The notes under the pieces were generated by a model that had not been told where the DNA came from, searched no databases, and worked only from the letters and a program-made list of their open reading frames with translations. This document shows, in pieces, positions 16,422 through 24,699 of a stretch of 33,756 nt of DNA; the stretch's first letter is position 1, and every line of letters starts with the position of its first letter. Source of the stretch: Acidimicrobiaceae bacterium (GTDB lineage Bacteria > Actinomycetota > Acidimicrobiia > Acidimicrobiales > RAAP-2). The DNA is taken from positions 1 through 33,756 of the forward strand of contig DAHUYG010000028.1 of the NCBI GenBank assembly GCA_027315315.1, given 5' to 3'. A program made the translations under genes and the position numbers.

Positions 16422-16422
16422 C

Positions 16423-17184
16423 TCAGGCCGTCAGGCTGAAGCCCCCGTCGACCAGCACAACCTCGCCGGTCATGTACGCCGATTCGCACAGGAACATCAC
16501 CACATCGGCGACGTCGTCGGACGTGGCGGCACGCCGCATGGGTGCCAACCGCCCGTAGGCCTCGAAGCTGCCCACCCATCCCTCGGTCCGAGGCGTGTCG
16601 ACGAGCCCGGGGGCCACCGCGTTCACCCGAACGTCGGGTCCGACCACCTTGGCGAGCAACTCGGTCATGTGGTTCGTGGCTGCCTTGGAGCACGCGTAGG
16701 GAACCGAACTGCCAAGCTCCCGGATACCGGCGAGCGAGGTGATGTTCACGACACACCCCTTGGCCCTCGTCAACTCGGGCATGGCCGCGACACAGAGTGC
16801 CCAGGTGCCAAAGACGTTGACGCCGAACACCTCCCGCCAGACCTCGAGCGTCGCGGATGCCAAGTCGGAGTGCGCAATCACCGGCCCGGTGCCGGCGTTG
16901 TTGATCAGCACGTCGAGACGGCCCCAACGGTCGAGTGCGGCCTGCACCAGGCGCCCACACTCCCCTTCGTCGGCCACGTCGGCCTGCACGTAGAGCGCGT
17001 CGGGCAAAGCATCGGCGACCGCCTGGCCGGCCTCGGCCGATCGGAACGAATTGACGAGGACCGAAGCACCGAGCGCTCCGAATCGCTGCGCGACCACCTT
17101 GCCGATCCCGCTCGAGGACCCGGTGATCAGCACGACTCGCCCCTTCCAGCGATCGGGGGTCCCGCTCGTCGCCTCACCGCTCAT
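16423..17184 (-). CDS. Short-chain dehydrogenase/reductase
   Basis: A 253-residue classical SDR that transfers hydride to or from NAD(P). The Rossmann motif is TGSSSGIG near residues 20-27, NNAG follows (VLINNAGTG), then catalytic Ser in NITSLAG and YxxxK in PYACSKAA. The family resembles 3-oxoacyl-[ACP] reductases (FabG-like), but the substrate is unknown. ATG 17184 overlaps the stop of the upstream epimerase gene in an ATGA junction, so the two form an operon. Pairing with an aldose epimerase suggests sugar oxidation, for example as a glucose dehydrogenase. This is weak inference. Confidence 0.9.
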   Translation of the reverse strand: MSGEATSGTPDRWKGRVVLITGSSSGIGKVVAQRFGALGASVLVNSFRSAEAGQAVADALPDALYVQADVADEGECGRLVQAALDRWGRLDVLINNAGTGPVIAHSDLASATLEVWREVFGVNVFGTWALCVAAMPELTRAKGCVVNITSLAGIRELGSSVPYACSKAATNHMTELLAKVVGPDVRVNAVAPGLVDTPRTEGWVGSFEAYGRLAPMRRAATSDDVADVVMFLCESAYMTGEVVLVDGGFSLTA

Positions 17185-18146
17185 CGCACGCCCATCCCCC
17201 ACGCCCCTTCCCAGTGTTGGCCCGGCTCCAAGATGATGAGCCCCCGCTCGGAACGGAAGGCGTCGGGTGGGCAGGTCATCGGTTCCACCGCGACCGCGCG
17301 CCGCCGATCTTCGGGCCCGAGGTTGTCACCAGTGAAGCACATGAGATACCCGAATCCCTCGTCCATCCACATGCGCGTCGCCCCCTCGCCACCCGGCTCG
17401 GCGAGCTCCACCCAGGCGAGGCGATCCGACCCGCGCTCGAGGCCGGTGTACGCGGTGTCCAGCTTCGTGGCCCCGATCGGGCGGGTCTGGGTGAAGTCGT
17501 ATTCAGTGCCCTCCACGGCCCGCACCTCGCCCGTGGGCAGCGCCCGCTCGTCGAGCACGAGCCGCTCGTGTGCGGGGAGGCGGAGCAGGGCGGTATCGAT
17601 GAGCTCGCCCAGGGGCTTCAGGTAGGGGTGGAATCCGAGCCCGAACGGCAGTGTCTCGGATCCGACGTTCGTGGCCTGCGTGGCAACGGTGAGCCCGTCG
17701 CGACCGAGTCGGTACTCGACCCGCAGCTCGAGGTTGAACGGGTACCCCGGTGTCGGGAAGACGTGGCAGAGAACGGCCACGAGGTTCTGCGCCTTCACCT
17801 CGAGCTCCCACGGGAGCCAGCGGACGAGCCCGTGGATGGCGTTGTTCCGCTCGGGCTCGTCGAGCGCCGCCTGTGCGTCGATCCCGCCAAACTCGTAGCG
17901 ACCATCGCCGAGACGGTTCGGCCAAGGCGCGAGCACCTGGCCGCGCCCGGCGTGGGCCCACTCCTCGGGCCCGAATCCGGCGACGATCGCGCGGCCCTCG
18001 ACGGTGTAGGACCGCAGTGTCGCTCCGACCTCGGTGACGATTGCGCGTTGTCGACCGTGCGCGATCTCCCACTGGCCGCCGGTCGCCGAGCGGGGCCTCG
18101 CGTGGCGACCCGGGGGAGGGTTCGGACGGATTGGAGGTTGGGACAT
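17181..18146 (-). CDS. Aldose 1-epimerase family protein
   Basis: A 321-residue galactose-mutarotase-like enzyme that interconverts sugar anomers. The conserved parts are 'GATLRSYTVEGR', 'GQVLAPWPNRLGDGRYEFGG', the histidine motifs NAIHGLVR and GLGFHPYL, and the late Glu in 'ILEPGQHW'. Similar proteins are the YihR-type epimerases. ATG 18146 is the assigned start; I see no Shine-Dalgarno just upstream. It overlaps the SDR gene by 4 bp (17181-17184), consistent with a two-gene sugar-metabolism operon. It is divergent from surE, 65 bp away. Confidence 0.88.
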   Translation of the reverse strand: MSQPPIRPNPPPGRHARPRSATGGQWEIAHGRQRAIVTEVGATLRSYTVEGRAIVAGFGPEEWAHAGRGQVLAPWPNRLGDGRYEFGGIDAQAALDEPERNNAIHGLVRWLPWELEVKAQNLVAVLCHVFPTPGYPFNLELRVEYRLGRDGLTVATQATNVGSETLPFGLGFHPYLKPLGELIDTALLRLPAHERLVLDERALPTGEVRAVEGTEYDFTQTRPIGATKLDTAYTGLERGSDRLAWVELAEPGGEGATRMWMDEGFGYLMCFTGDNLGPEDRRRAVAVEPMTCPPDAFRSERGLIILEPGQHWEGAWGMGVR

Positions 18147-18196
18147 TGTGGGGTCGCAGCGGGCGACCGCCGGGAATCGGACCGGGGCGCCGGCGG

Positions 18197-18202
18197 TATC
18201 GT
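18197..18202 (+). promoter_or_regulatory. -10-like TATCGT for surE
   Basis: TATCGT (TANNNT type) ends 9 nt before the GTG at 18212, so transcription could begin on or very near the start codon. No usable Shine-Dalgarno is seen. Inferred from pattern. Confidence 0.35.
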
Positions 18203-18211
18203 ACTGGGCGA

Positions 18212-19036
18212 GTGCGCGTCCTGGTCACCAACGACGATGGTGTGCACGCGCCAGGACTAGGCGCCCTCGTCCGCGGGCTCGCCCGCTGGTGCGAGGAGGG
18301 CGAGGACCGGGAGGTCGTCGTGGTGGCGCCGCTTGCCAACTACTCGGGGGCCTCCTCGGCCGTCGGCACCGTCTACGAGCGTGAGGCCGTCGGGTGCCGG
18401 CAGGTGCGGATCGAGGGTGCAGAAGCGATCGCCGCCTACGGCATCGATGCTCCTCCGGCGCTCACGGTCATCATCGGTGCCTTCGGTGCCTTCGGGCCGA
18501 GACCCGACGTGGTCCTCTCGGGGATCAACCTCGGGGTGAACGTCGGGCGGTCGGTCCTGCACTCGGGCACCGTCGGTGCCGCCCTCACGGCCGCTCTGCA
18601 CGGCTTCCGAGGACTCGCGGTGTCGCTTCGCTCCCAGCCGACCCCCCACCATTGGGACACCGCGACCGCCGTCGCGCTCGGCATCCTGCCCGTGTTGAGC
18701 GAGTCGCCTTCGCGCACGGTGCTCAACTTGAACGTCCCCAACCTCCCCTTGCACGAGCTTCGCGGCGTCGTCCCCGCCGGCATCAGCGACGCCGGCATCA
18801 TCAAGGGTGCCGAGGTGGAGATGCGCGGCGACACCGGCACTGTTCGCCTCGCGCTCGGGACTGCGATCCCCTCGCTCGGCGACACGAGCGGCGAAGAGTC
18901 CACCGATGCTGGGCTCGTGGGGGCGGGATACGCCTCGCTCACCGCCCTCCATGGGGTGGGCGAGGACCGGCTTCCCGCAGCCCAGGCGGTCGTCGATCGG
19001 GCGCTGCGGGCCGTCGAATACCTCACCGCGCGCTGA
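18212..19036 (+). CDS. surE: 5'/3'-nucleotidase SurE
   Basis: A 274-residue metal-dependent phosphatase acting on nucleoside monophosphates and stationary-phase survival. The metal site NDDGVHAPG (residues 7-15) starts the protein, followed by 'PLANYSGASSAVG' and the conserved 'SGINLGVNVGRSVLHSGTVGAA' region. GTG 18212 is chosen because NDDG must lie near the N-terminus. The frame is open further upstream, but those codons overlap the epimerase gene. The alpha/beta hydrolase gene follows on the same strand after a 59-bp gap. Confidence 0.92.
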   Translation: MRVLVTNDDGVHAPGLGALVRGLARWCEEGEDREVVVVAPLANYSGASSAVGTVYEREAVGCRQVRIEGAEAIAAYGIDAPPALTVIIGAFGAFGPRPDVVLSGINLGVNVGRSVLHSGTVGAALTAALHGFRGLAVSLRSQPTPHHWDTATAVALGILPVLSESPSRTVLNLNVPNLPLHELRGVVPAGISDAGIIKGAEVEMRGDTGTVRLALGTAIPSLGDTSGEESTDAGLVGAGYASLTALHGVGEDRLPAAQAVVDRALRAVEYLTAR

Positions 19037-19095
19037 ACTGGGTACATCCGAGCAAGACCATGCCTCCAGGCGGCGGGATGCCATCATCTGCACAC

Positions 19096-19965
19096 ATGTC
19101 TCAGCACCATCGGACCTTCGTCGACGACGGGGTGACGTTGTCCTACGAGATCTTCGGCCACGGTGAGCGGACCGTCGTCTACCTGCACGGCATCCTGCTC
19201 GACTCGCATCTGAACCACCGGCTCGCCCAGGATCTCGCGGCGGCCGGCTACAGGGTCGTCCTCCTCGATCTGCCGGGCCACGGCCGATCCGACAAGCCCC
19301 AGTCGATCGCCTCGCACCGGATGGACTCCTATGCGCGCCGGGTCGTACGCCTGCTCGACGAGCTCGGGGTCGAACGCGCCGCCGTCGGGGGGGCGTCCCT
19401 CGGTGCCGACGTCGCGCTCCAGCTCGCGTTGTTCGCGCCCGAGCGATTGACGGCCTTGCTGCTCGAGATGCCCGTCCTCGAGCAGGCCGTGCCGGCAGCG
19501 CTCTTGATCTTCGGTCCGGTGCTCTTCGCCGCCAGCTACGCCGCGCCGGTGCTGCGTGCGTGGATGCGACTCGTGCGCCGAATTCCCCGCCACCGACTCG
19601 GGGTCGTGGGTTCCGCGCTCGGCATCGTCGAGCTCGACCCCGACCACATCGCAGCCATCTTGAAGGGGGTCATGGTCGGACCGGTGGCACCCACGGTTTC
19701 GGAGCGGGCCTCCATGGCGACCCCGGCGCTCGTCATCGGTCATCCCTCCGACGGATTGCACCCGCTCGGCGACGCCAGTCGCCTGGCGACCCAGCTGCCC
19801 AACGCCCGCTTCGTCGAGGCACGTTCGATCCTCGAGCTGCGCCTCCGCCCGGCGCGCCTCACGGCCGAGATCATCGAATTCTTAGATGGCGCCTGGGAGA
19901 CCGGTCGCGCCAGCCGCGAGGCGCTTGTGGTCGAGCTTCGTGGGCGGGACGCCGCTGCGGGCTGA
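19096..19965 (+). CDS. Alpha/beta hydrolase, no canonical catalytic histidine
   Basis: A 289-residue alpha/beta-hydrolase fold protein. The oxyanion HG is in YLHGILLD (31-32), the nucleophile elbow is GASLG (Ser101), and an acid is likely Asp219 in HPSDGLHPLGD. Where the catalytic His should follow 'NARFVEA', the sequence is ARSILELRLRPARLTAEIIEFL with no His. This may mark a subfamily whose histidine is recruited from elsewhere, perhaps His222, or one without hydrolytic activity. ATG 19096 is used; ATGs at 19060 and 19078 are alternatives, and no Shine-Dalgarno clearly favours one. Its stop is 5 bp from the convergent arfB stop. The substrate is unknown. Confidence 0.82.
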   Translation: MSQHHRTFVDDGVTLSYEIFGHGERTVVYLHGILLDSHLNHRLAQDLAAAGYRVVLLDLPGHGRSDKPQSIASHRMDSYARRVVRLLDELGVERAAVGGASLGADVALQLALFAPERLTALLLEMPVLEQAVPAALLIFGPVLFAASYAAPVLRAWMRLVRRIPRHRLGVVGSALGIVELDPDHIAAILKGVMVGPVAPTVSERASMATPALVIGHPSDGLHPLGDASRLATQLPNARFVEARSILELRLRPARLTAEIIEFLDGAWETGRASREALVVELRGRDAAAG

Positions 19966-19970
19966 GTGGC

Positions 19971-20426
19971 TCAGTCCTCGGGCCCGGGGCGACCTCGTGC
20001 CCGCTTGATCTCCGCCCGCGAGTGCTTGGATCCGAGGCGGCGTTCATTGGCGGCCTTGGTCGGGGTCGTCGGGCGCCGGGGCGTCTGCTGGCGAAGCCCC
20101 TCGGCCAACCTGCTCACCAGCCGGTCGAGCGCCACCCGACGATTGACGGCCTGGGAGCGGCTCTCGCCCGCTCCAGCGCGCACGACCGGGCCCAGGCGCT
20201 CGAGGAGCCGGGCCCGTTGGCGGGGACCAAGGCTGGGCGACACGAGCACGTCGAAGCGCACCTCCACCCGCGTGTTCGAGCGGTTGGCGTGTTGGCCACC
20301 GGGGCCGCCCGACGTGGTGGCGCGCCACTCGATCTCCTCGATCGGGATCGAGAGGCTCCTGCCGACCCGCAGGCGTGACCCACCCGGGCCCTCCTCGACG
20401 CGCGGTCCGCTTCTTCCCCCCGCCAT
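19971..20426 (-). CDS. arfB: Alternative ribosome-rescue factor ArfB (YaeJ)
   Basis: A 151-residue codon-independent peptidyl-tRNA hydrolase that rescues stalled ribosomes. The GGQ motif (residues 43-45) lies in WRATTSGGPGGQHANRSNTR, the release-factor-like core; Gln methylation is usual there. The basic C-terminal tail that enters the mRNA channel is present (rich in Arg/Lys: KAANERRLGSKHSRAEIKRA). Length is normal. ATG 20426 is the start and lies inside a 15-bp inverted repeat shared with the divergent reductase. TACGCT ends 6 nt before the ATG, suggesting a leaderless mRNA. Confidence 0.92.
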   Translation of the reverse strand: MAGGRSGPRVEEGPGGSRLRVGRSLSIPIEEIEWRATTSGGPGGQHANRSNTRVEVRFDVLVSPSLGPRQRARLLERLGPVVRAGAGESRSQAVNRRVALDRLVSRLAEGLRQQTPRRPTTPTKAANERRLGSKHSRAEIKRARGRPGPED

Positions 20427-20497
20427 GAGCCGAGCGTAGGGCCGACCCGGGTACCGATGGGTGCCCCGAGGACGGCCCCCGTTACGCTCGGCTCATG
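20424..20497. promoter_or_regulatory. 15-bp perfect inverted repeat carrying both divergent starts
   Basis: CATGAGCCGAGCGTA (20424-20438) is the exact reverse complement of TACGCTCGGCTCATG (20483-20497), with 44 bp between the arms. Each arm contains the ATG of its own gene (arfB leftwards, the aldo/keto reductase rightwards), preceded by TACGCT, a TANNNT -10-like hexamer 6 nt before ATG. So the two genes have identical putative promoter-start modules. Confidence 0.75.
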
Positions 20498-21493
20498 GAA
20501 TATCGCCACCTCGGACGCAGCGGCATGCTCGTATCGGCCATCTCCTATGGGAACTGGATCACCCACGGGGGCCAGATAGAGGAGGAGGCGGCGACGGCGT
20601 GTGTGCGCGCCGCTCTCGACGCCGGGGTGACCACGTTCGACACCGCCGACGTCTACGCCGGAGGTGCCGCCGAGAAGGTCCTCGGGAACGCCCTCCGGAG
20701 CGTGCGAAGGGACTCGATCGAGATCTTCACGAAGGTCTTCTGGCCGACGGGTCCCAATCCCAACAACCGCGGGCTGTCGCGTAAGCACATCGTCGAGTCG
20801 GTGGACCGATCGCTTCGTCATCTGCAGACCGACCACCTCGACCTCCTCCAGGCGCACCGCTACGACGTGGACACGCCGCTTGAGGAGACCCTGCGGGCCT
20901 TCGATGACCTCGTCCGCATGGGCAAGGTCCACTACATCGGCGTCTCGGAGTGGACCGCAGCGCAGATCTCCGACGCCCTCAAGATCGCGGACGACATGGG
21001 GCTGGATCGGATCGTCTCCAACCAGCCCCAGTACTCGCTCCTCTGGAGGGTCATCGAGTCCGAGGTCGTCCCGGTGTGCGCAAAGGGCGGCGTGAGCCAG
21101 ATCGTCTGGTCCCCGCTCGCCCAGGGCGTCCTGACGGGCAAGTACCGGCCCGGAGCCCCACCCCCGGCCGAGAGCCGGGCGGCGTCGGATTCGGGGTCCA
21201 ATGTCATCCGGCGATTCATGCGCGACGACGTGCTCGAGCACGTGGCGAAGTACGCGACGGTGTGTCAGGAGGCCGGTTACACGCCGGCCGCAGTCGCTCT
21301 CGCATGGGTGCTGCGCAACGAGAACGTCGCCTCGGCGATCATCGGTGCGACCCGGCCCGAGCAGGTGAGCGAGAACGTGAAGGCGCTCGACGTCGAGCTG
21401 AGCGACGACCTGGTCCGAGCGATCGATGACGCACTCGCCCCGATCGTCGTCGACGACCCGGCGCTCACGGTCAGCCCGCCCTCGAGGAGCTGA
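20495..21493 (+). CDS. Aldo/keto reductase (potassium-channel beta-subunit-like class)
   Basis: A 332-residue NADPH-dependent oxidoreductase. The tetrad is Asp49 and Tyr54 in DTADVYAGG, Lys80 in FTKVFW and His121 in LLQAHRYD. The conserved N-terminal MEYRHLGRSG and the NADPH-binding 'AIIGATRPEQVSENV' near the end fit the Kv-beta-like/YajO-type AKRs. Length is normal. The ATG lies inside the inverted repeat described at 20424-20497; transcription is probably leaderless. The type II NADH dehydrogenase starts 15 bp after its stop, so the two are probably co-transcribed. Its substrate is unknown. Confidence 0.92.
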   Translation: MEYRHLGRSGMLVSAISYGNWITHGGQIEEEAATACVRAALDAGVTTFDTADVYAGGAAEKVLGNALRSVRRDSIEIFTKVFWPTGPNPNNRGLSRKHIVESVDRSLRHLQTDHLDLLQAHRYDVDTPLEETLRAFDDLVRMGKVHYIGVSEWTAAQISDALKIADDMGLDRIVSNQPQYSLLWRVIESEVVPVCAKGGVSQIVWSPLAQGVLTGKYRPGAPPPAESRAASDSGSNVIRRFMRDDVLEHVAKYATVCQEAGYTPAAVALAWVLRNENVASAIIGATRPEQVSENVKALDVELSDDLVRAIDDALAPIVVDDPALTVSPPSRS

Positions 21494-21507
21494 AGGGAGA
21501 AGCCTGC

Positions 21508-22836
21508 GTGGAGCCCGCCCGGACCCATCGGGTCGTCGTGATCGGTGGCGGCTTCGGCGGGCTGTTCGCACTGCGTGCGCTGCGGCGGGCACCCGTCGAG
21601 GTCACCGTCGTCGACCGGACCAATCATCACCTCTTCCAGCCCCTCCTCTACCAGGTGGCGACGGGCATCCTCTCCTCTGGGGAGATCGCGCCGCCCATAC
21701 GCGACATCGTGCGCGGGCAACCCCACACGACCGTCCTGCTGGGCGAGGTCACGGCGATCGACCTTGGGACGCGCCGCCTGACGGTCCACCAGGGCGACTC
21801 GAGCCACTCGCTCGGATACGACAGCCTCATCGTGGCTGCCGGGTCCGAGACCTCGTACTTCGGAAGCGACGAGCTGAGCCGCTGGGCGCCGGGGATGAAG
21901 TCGATCGACGACGCGCTCGAGCTGCGCGGCCGGATCTTCGGTGCCTTCGAGATGGCCGAATCGGACCCCGAGCCGGCGCGGCGCGACGAGTGGCTCACCT
22001 TCGCCGTGGTCGGGGCCGGACCGACCGGGGTCGAGATGGCGGGCCAGATCGTCGAGCTCGCCCGCCGCTCGCTTCGTGGCAACTTCCGCCGGATCGACCC
22101 TCGGAGGGCCAAGGTCCTCCTCTTTGACGGAGGATCGAGCGTGCTGCCCGATTTCGGGCCCCGGCTGGCCGCCAAGACCCGGCGCGACCTCGAGCGGCTC
22201 GGGATCGAGGTGCACCTCGACGCGATGGTCACCGACCTCGACGACCACGGGCTCGAGGTCCGCTTCGCAGACGGATCGGCCAGGCGGTACAACGCCCGGA
22301 CCAAGATCTGGGCCGCCGGCGTCAGGGCCTCGCCCCTCGGGGTCACGCTCGCCGAGCAGACGGGCGCCACGCTGCACAAAAACGGCCGGATCGACGTCCT
22401 CCCCGACTGCTCGCTCCCCGGTCACCCCGAGGTCTTCGTGGTCGGGGACCTCATGGCGCTCGACGACCTTCCCGGGGTCGCCGAGGTGGCCATGCAATCC
22501 GGTGCGCATGCCGCCCGGGTGATCGGGCGCCGGGCCCGCGGCGCCGAGGAGATCCCGGGCCGGCCGTTCAGGTACCGCGACCTCGGCTCGATGGCGACCA
22601 TCGCCCGGTTCCGGGGGGTGGCCAAGATCGGCCGGCTCCGCTTGAGCGGCCTACCCGGCTGGCTCGCCTGGTTGGTCGTGCACCTGACCTTCCTCACCGG
22701 CTTCAAGAACCGGGTGTCGGCCTTGTTGCACTGGACCGTGAGCTTCGTCGGGCGCGGGCGCGCCGAACGCGCGATCACCGAGCAGCAGGTGGTGGCTCGC
22801 CTCGCGATCGAAGAGCGTGGGTGGCGGGAACCCTAG
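21508..22836 (+). CDS. ndh: Type II NADH dehydrogenase (NDH-2)
   Basis: A 442-residue single-subunit, non-proton-pumping NADH:quinone oxidoreductase peripheral to the membrane. FAD Rossmann motif VVVIGGGFGGL is at the N-terminus; NADH motif VVGAGPTGVEMAGQI follows. 'NHHLFQPLLYQVATG' is a family signature, as are 'TKIWAAGVRASPLG' and 'VVGDLMAL'. The C-terminal third ends in 'GLPGWLAWLVVHLTFLTGFKNR', a membrane-associating amphipathic region. GTG 21508 follows AAGGGAGAAG. Co-transcribed with the upstream aldo/keto reductase. Its TAG stop overlaps the stop of the convergent acyl-CoA ligase gene (CTAG, 22833-22836). Confidence 0.92.
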   Translation: MEPARTHRVVVIGGGFGGLFALRALRRAPVEVTVVDRTNHHLFQPLLYQVATGILSSGEIAPPIRDIVRGQPHTTVLLGEVTAIDLGTRRLTVHQGDSSHSLGYDSLIVAAGSETSYFGSDELSRWAPGMKSIDDALELRGRIFGAFEMAESDPEPARRDEWLTFAVVGAGPTGVEMAGQIVELARRSLRGNFRRIDPRRAKVLLFDGGSSVLPDFGPRLAAKTRRDLERLGIEVHLDAMVTDLDDHGLEVRFADGSARRYNARTKIWAAGVRASPLGVTLAEQTGATLHKNGRIDVLPDCSLPGHPEVFVVGDLMALDDLPGVAEVAMQSGAHAARVIGRRARGAEEIPGRPFRYRDLGSMATIARFRGVAKIGRLRLSGLPGWLAWLVVHLTFLTGFKNRVSALLHWTVSFVGRGRAERAITEQQVVARLAIEERGWREP

Positions 22837-24530
22837 CTGGCGGTCCCGGCCTCCGGATAGAGCGTCGAACGCAGCTCGCGCTTCAAGATCTTGCCGGTGG
22901 CGCCCCGAGGGAGTCGCTGGGTCGAGAACGTGATGAGCGTCGGCACCTTGAACGTCGCGAGCCGCGCCCCGACGTGGCGTTGGAGCTCCTCGGCGCTCAG
23001 ATGGGCCCCGGGCTTGAGGACGACCGCTGCGGCCACCTGTTCGCCGAGCCGCTCGTCGGGCACCCCGAACACGGCGGCCTCGTAGACGGCGGGATGCTCG
23101 TAGATGGCCGCCTCGACCTCCGCGCAGTAGATGTTCTCGCCACCTCGCAGCACCATGTCCTTGGCGCGGTCCTCGACGTAGATGAAGCCGTCTTCGTCGA
23201 GGTGCCCGATGTCGCCACTTCGGAGCCAGCCGGCGACCAGGACCTCGGCCGTCTCCTCGGGCTTGTTCCAGTAGCCCCGGATCAGGTTGGGACCCTTGAA
23301 CCAGATCTCGCCGCGATCACCGGTCGGTACCGCCTTGTCGTCGTCGCCCCGGATCTCGAGCTCCATGATCGGGACGCAGCGGCCCGCGCTTGAGGGGTGC
23401 GAGATGTAATCGTCGCCCGAGTTCCCCGGTCCGTACCCGTTGGTCTCGGTCATGCCGTAGCCGATCGCCGGCCTGCCGCCGGCGAACTCCTCATCGACGC
23501 GGCGCACGAGCGTGGGGGGCGCCGGCGCGCCGCCCCCGGCGATCGCCACCAGGGAGGAGGTGTCGTACTTGTGGAAGTTGGGAGACTCGAGGAGGTCCCA
23601 ACTCTGGGTCGGCACTCCGACGAACGTGGTCACGTGCTCGCTCTCGATGAGCTGCAACGCCTTGTCCGCATCCCAGCGGTACATGATCACGAGCTTCATG
23701 CCGCTGGCGAAGGCCGACAGCATCACCGGCACGCACCCGGTCACGTGGAAGAGGGGCACCGTGAGGATGAGCGCCGGCGGGTTGACCGACGCTGCGGAGG
23801 GAGGAACCGGGTCCCCGGGCTCGATTCGGGCCATCTCGACCACCTGGCGACACCCGAAGGCCATCAACGCATGGATGACCGCTCGATGGGTGGAGACGGC
23901 CCCCTTCGGAATCCCAGTCGTGCCCGAGGTGTAAAGGATCGTGGCGTCGTCCTCGGGACCGAAGGCGACCTCGGGAAGCGGGGTTCCGAGCACGACGACG
24001 TCCTCGTAGCGGTCGACTCCCTCCTGGTCGCCCGGGCTGCGCACGGCGATGATCGGGATGCCCCGCTCCTCGCAGATCGCATGCATCCTGGCAACCCGCT
24101 CGGGATCGGCCAACACCAGCGATGCGCCCGAATCGTCGAGCGCGTACGCGAGCTCGTCCTCGGTCCACCAGCCGTTGAGCGAGACGGAGATGGCTCCCAC
24201 CGAGAGGATGGCGGCGAACGAGACGATCCACTCCGGGAGGTTGCGCATCCCGATGGCCACCCGGTCGCCGACCTTCACCCCGTAGCGCTCCACCAGCGCC
24301 GCCCCGAGGGCGTCCACGTGGGTCATGACCTTCCCGAAGCTCCAGCGCTCGCCCTCATAGACGAGGAAGGTCTCGTCCCCCCGACCCCTGGCCGTGGCGA
24401 AGATCTCACGCAGGGTCCGGGGCGCGTGCTTGAACACCTTGTACTCGACGCCGTCGATCGTCTGGTCGACGATCTCGAGCGGTTGGCCGGGTCCGGTCAC
24501 CCGGGCGACGGCCTCCTCGAAGCTCAACAT
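22833..24530 (-). CDS. AMP-binding acyl-CoA synthetase (fatty-acid-CoA ligase type)
   Basis: A 565-residue adenylate-forming enzyme that activates a fatty acid to its acyl-CoA. The AMP-binding motif is YTSGTTGIPKG, followed by YGMTETNG, GEIWFKGPNLIRGYW, 'GWLRSGDIGHLDEDGFIYVE' and the late PRGATGK(ILKREL) lysine. All conserved A-motifs are present. The start ATG 24530 has no clear Shine-Dalgarno. The N-terminus resembles the long-chain ligase/FadD group, but chain length cannot be told. It is divergent from the HtrA-type protease (169 bp). Confidence 0.9.
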   Translation of the reverse strand: MLSFEEAVARVTGPGQPLEIVDQTIDGVEYKVFKHAPRTLREIFATARGRGDETFLVYEGERWSFGKVMTHVDALGAALVERYGVKVGDRVAIGMRNLPEWIVSFAAILSVGAISVSLNGWWTEDELAYALDDSGASLVLADPERVARMHAICEERGIPIIAVRSPGDQEGVDRYEDVVVLGTPLPEVAFGPEDDATILYTSGTTGIPKGAVSTHRAVIHALMAFGCRQVVEMARIEPGDPVPPSAASVNPPALILTVPLFHVTGCVPVMLSAFASGMKLVIMYRWDADKALQLIESEHVTTFVGVPTQSWDLLESPNFHKYDTSSLVAIAGGGAPAPPTLVRRVDEEFAGGRPAIGYGMTETNGYGPGNSGDDYISHPSSAGRCVPIMELEIRGDDDKAVPTGDRGEIWFKGPNLIRGYWNKPEETAEVLVAGWLRSGDIGHLDEDGFIYVEDRAKDMVLRGGENIYCAEVEAAIYEHPAVYEAAVFGVPDERLGEQVAAAVVLKPGAHLSAEELQRHVGARLATFKVPTLITFSTQRLPRGATGKILKRELRSTLYPEAGTAS

Positions 24531-24699
24531 TGGACAATCACCACTCTCAATCTACGAGGAGCAGGGGGCGGGCGAGAAAGCCGGCGCGGTTCTCGGCCTG
24601 GGACGGCTGCCTGACCAGGGACCTTCGACCCGTCGGGTTCATAGGAGAGATTTACCGCGCTCTTCTCGGGTTCTCAGAGTCGGGGCTCACGATGGAGCC

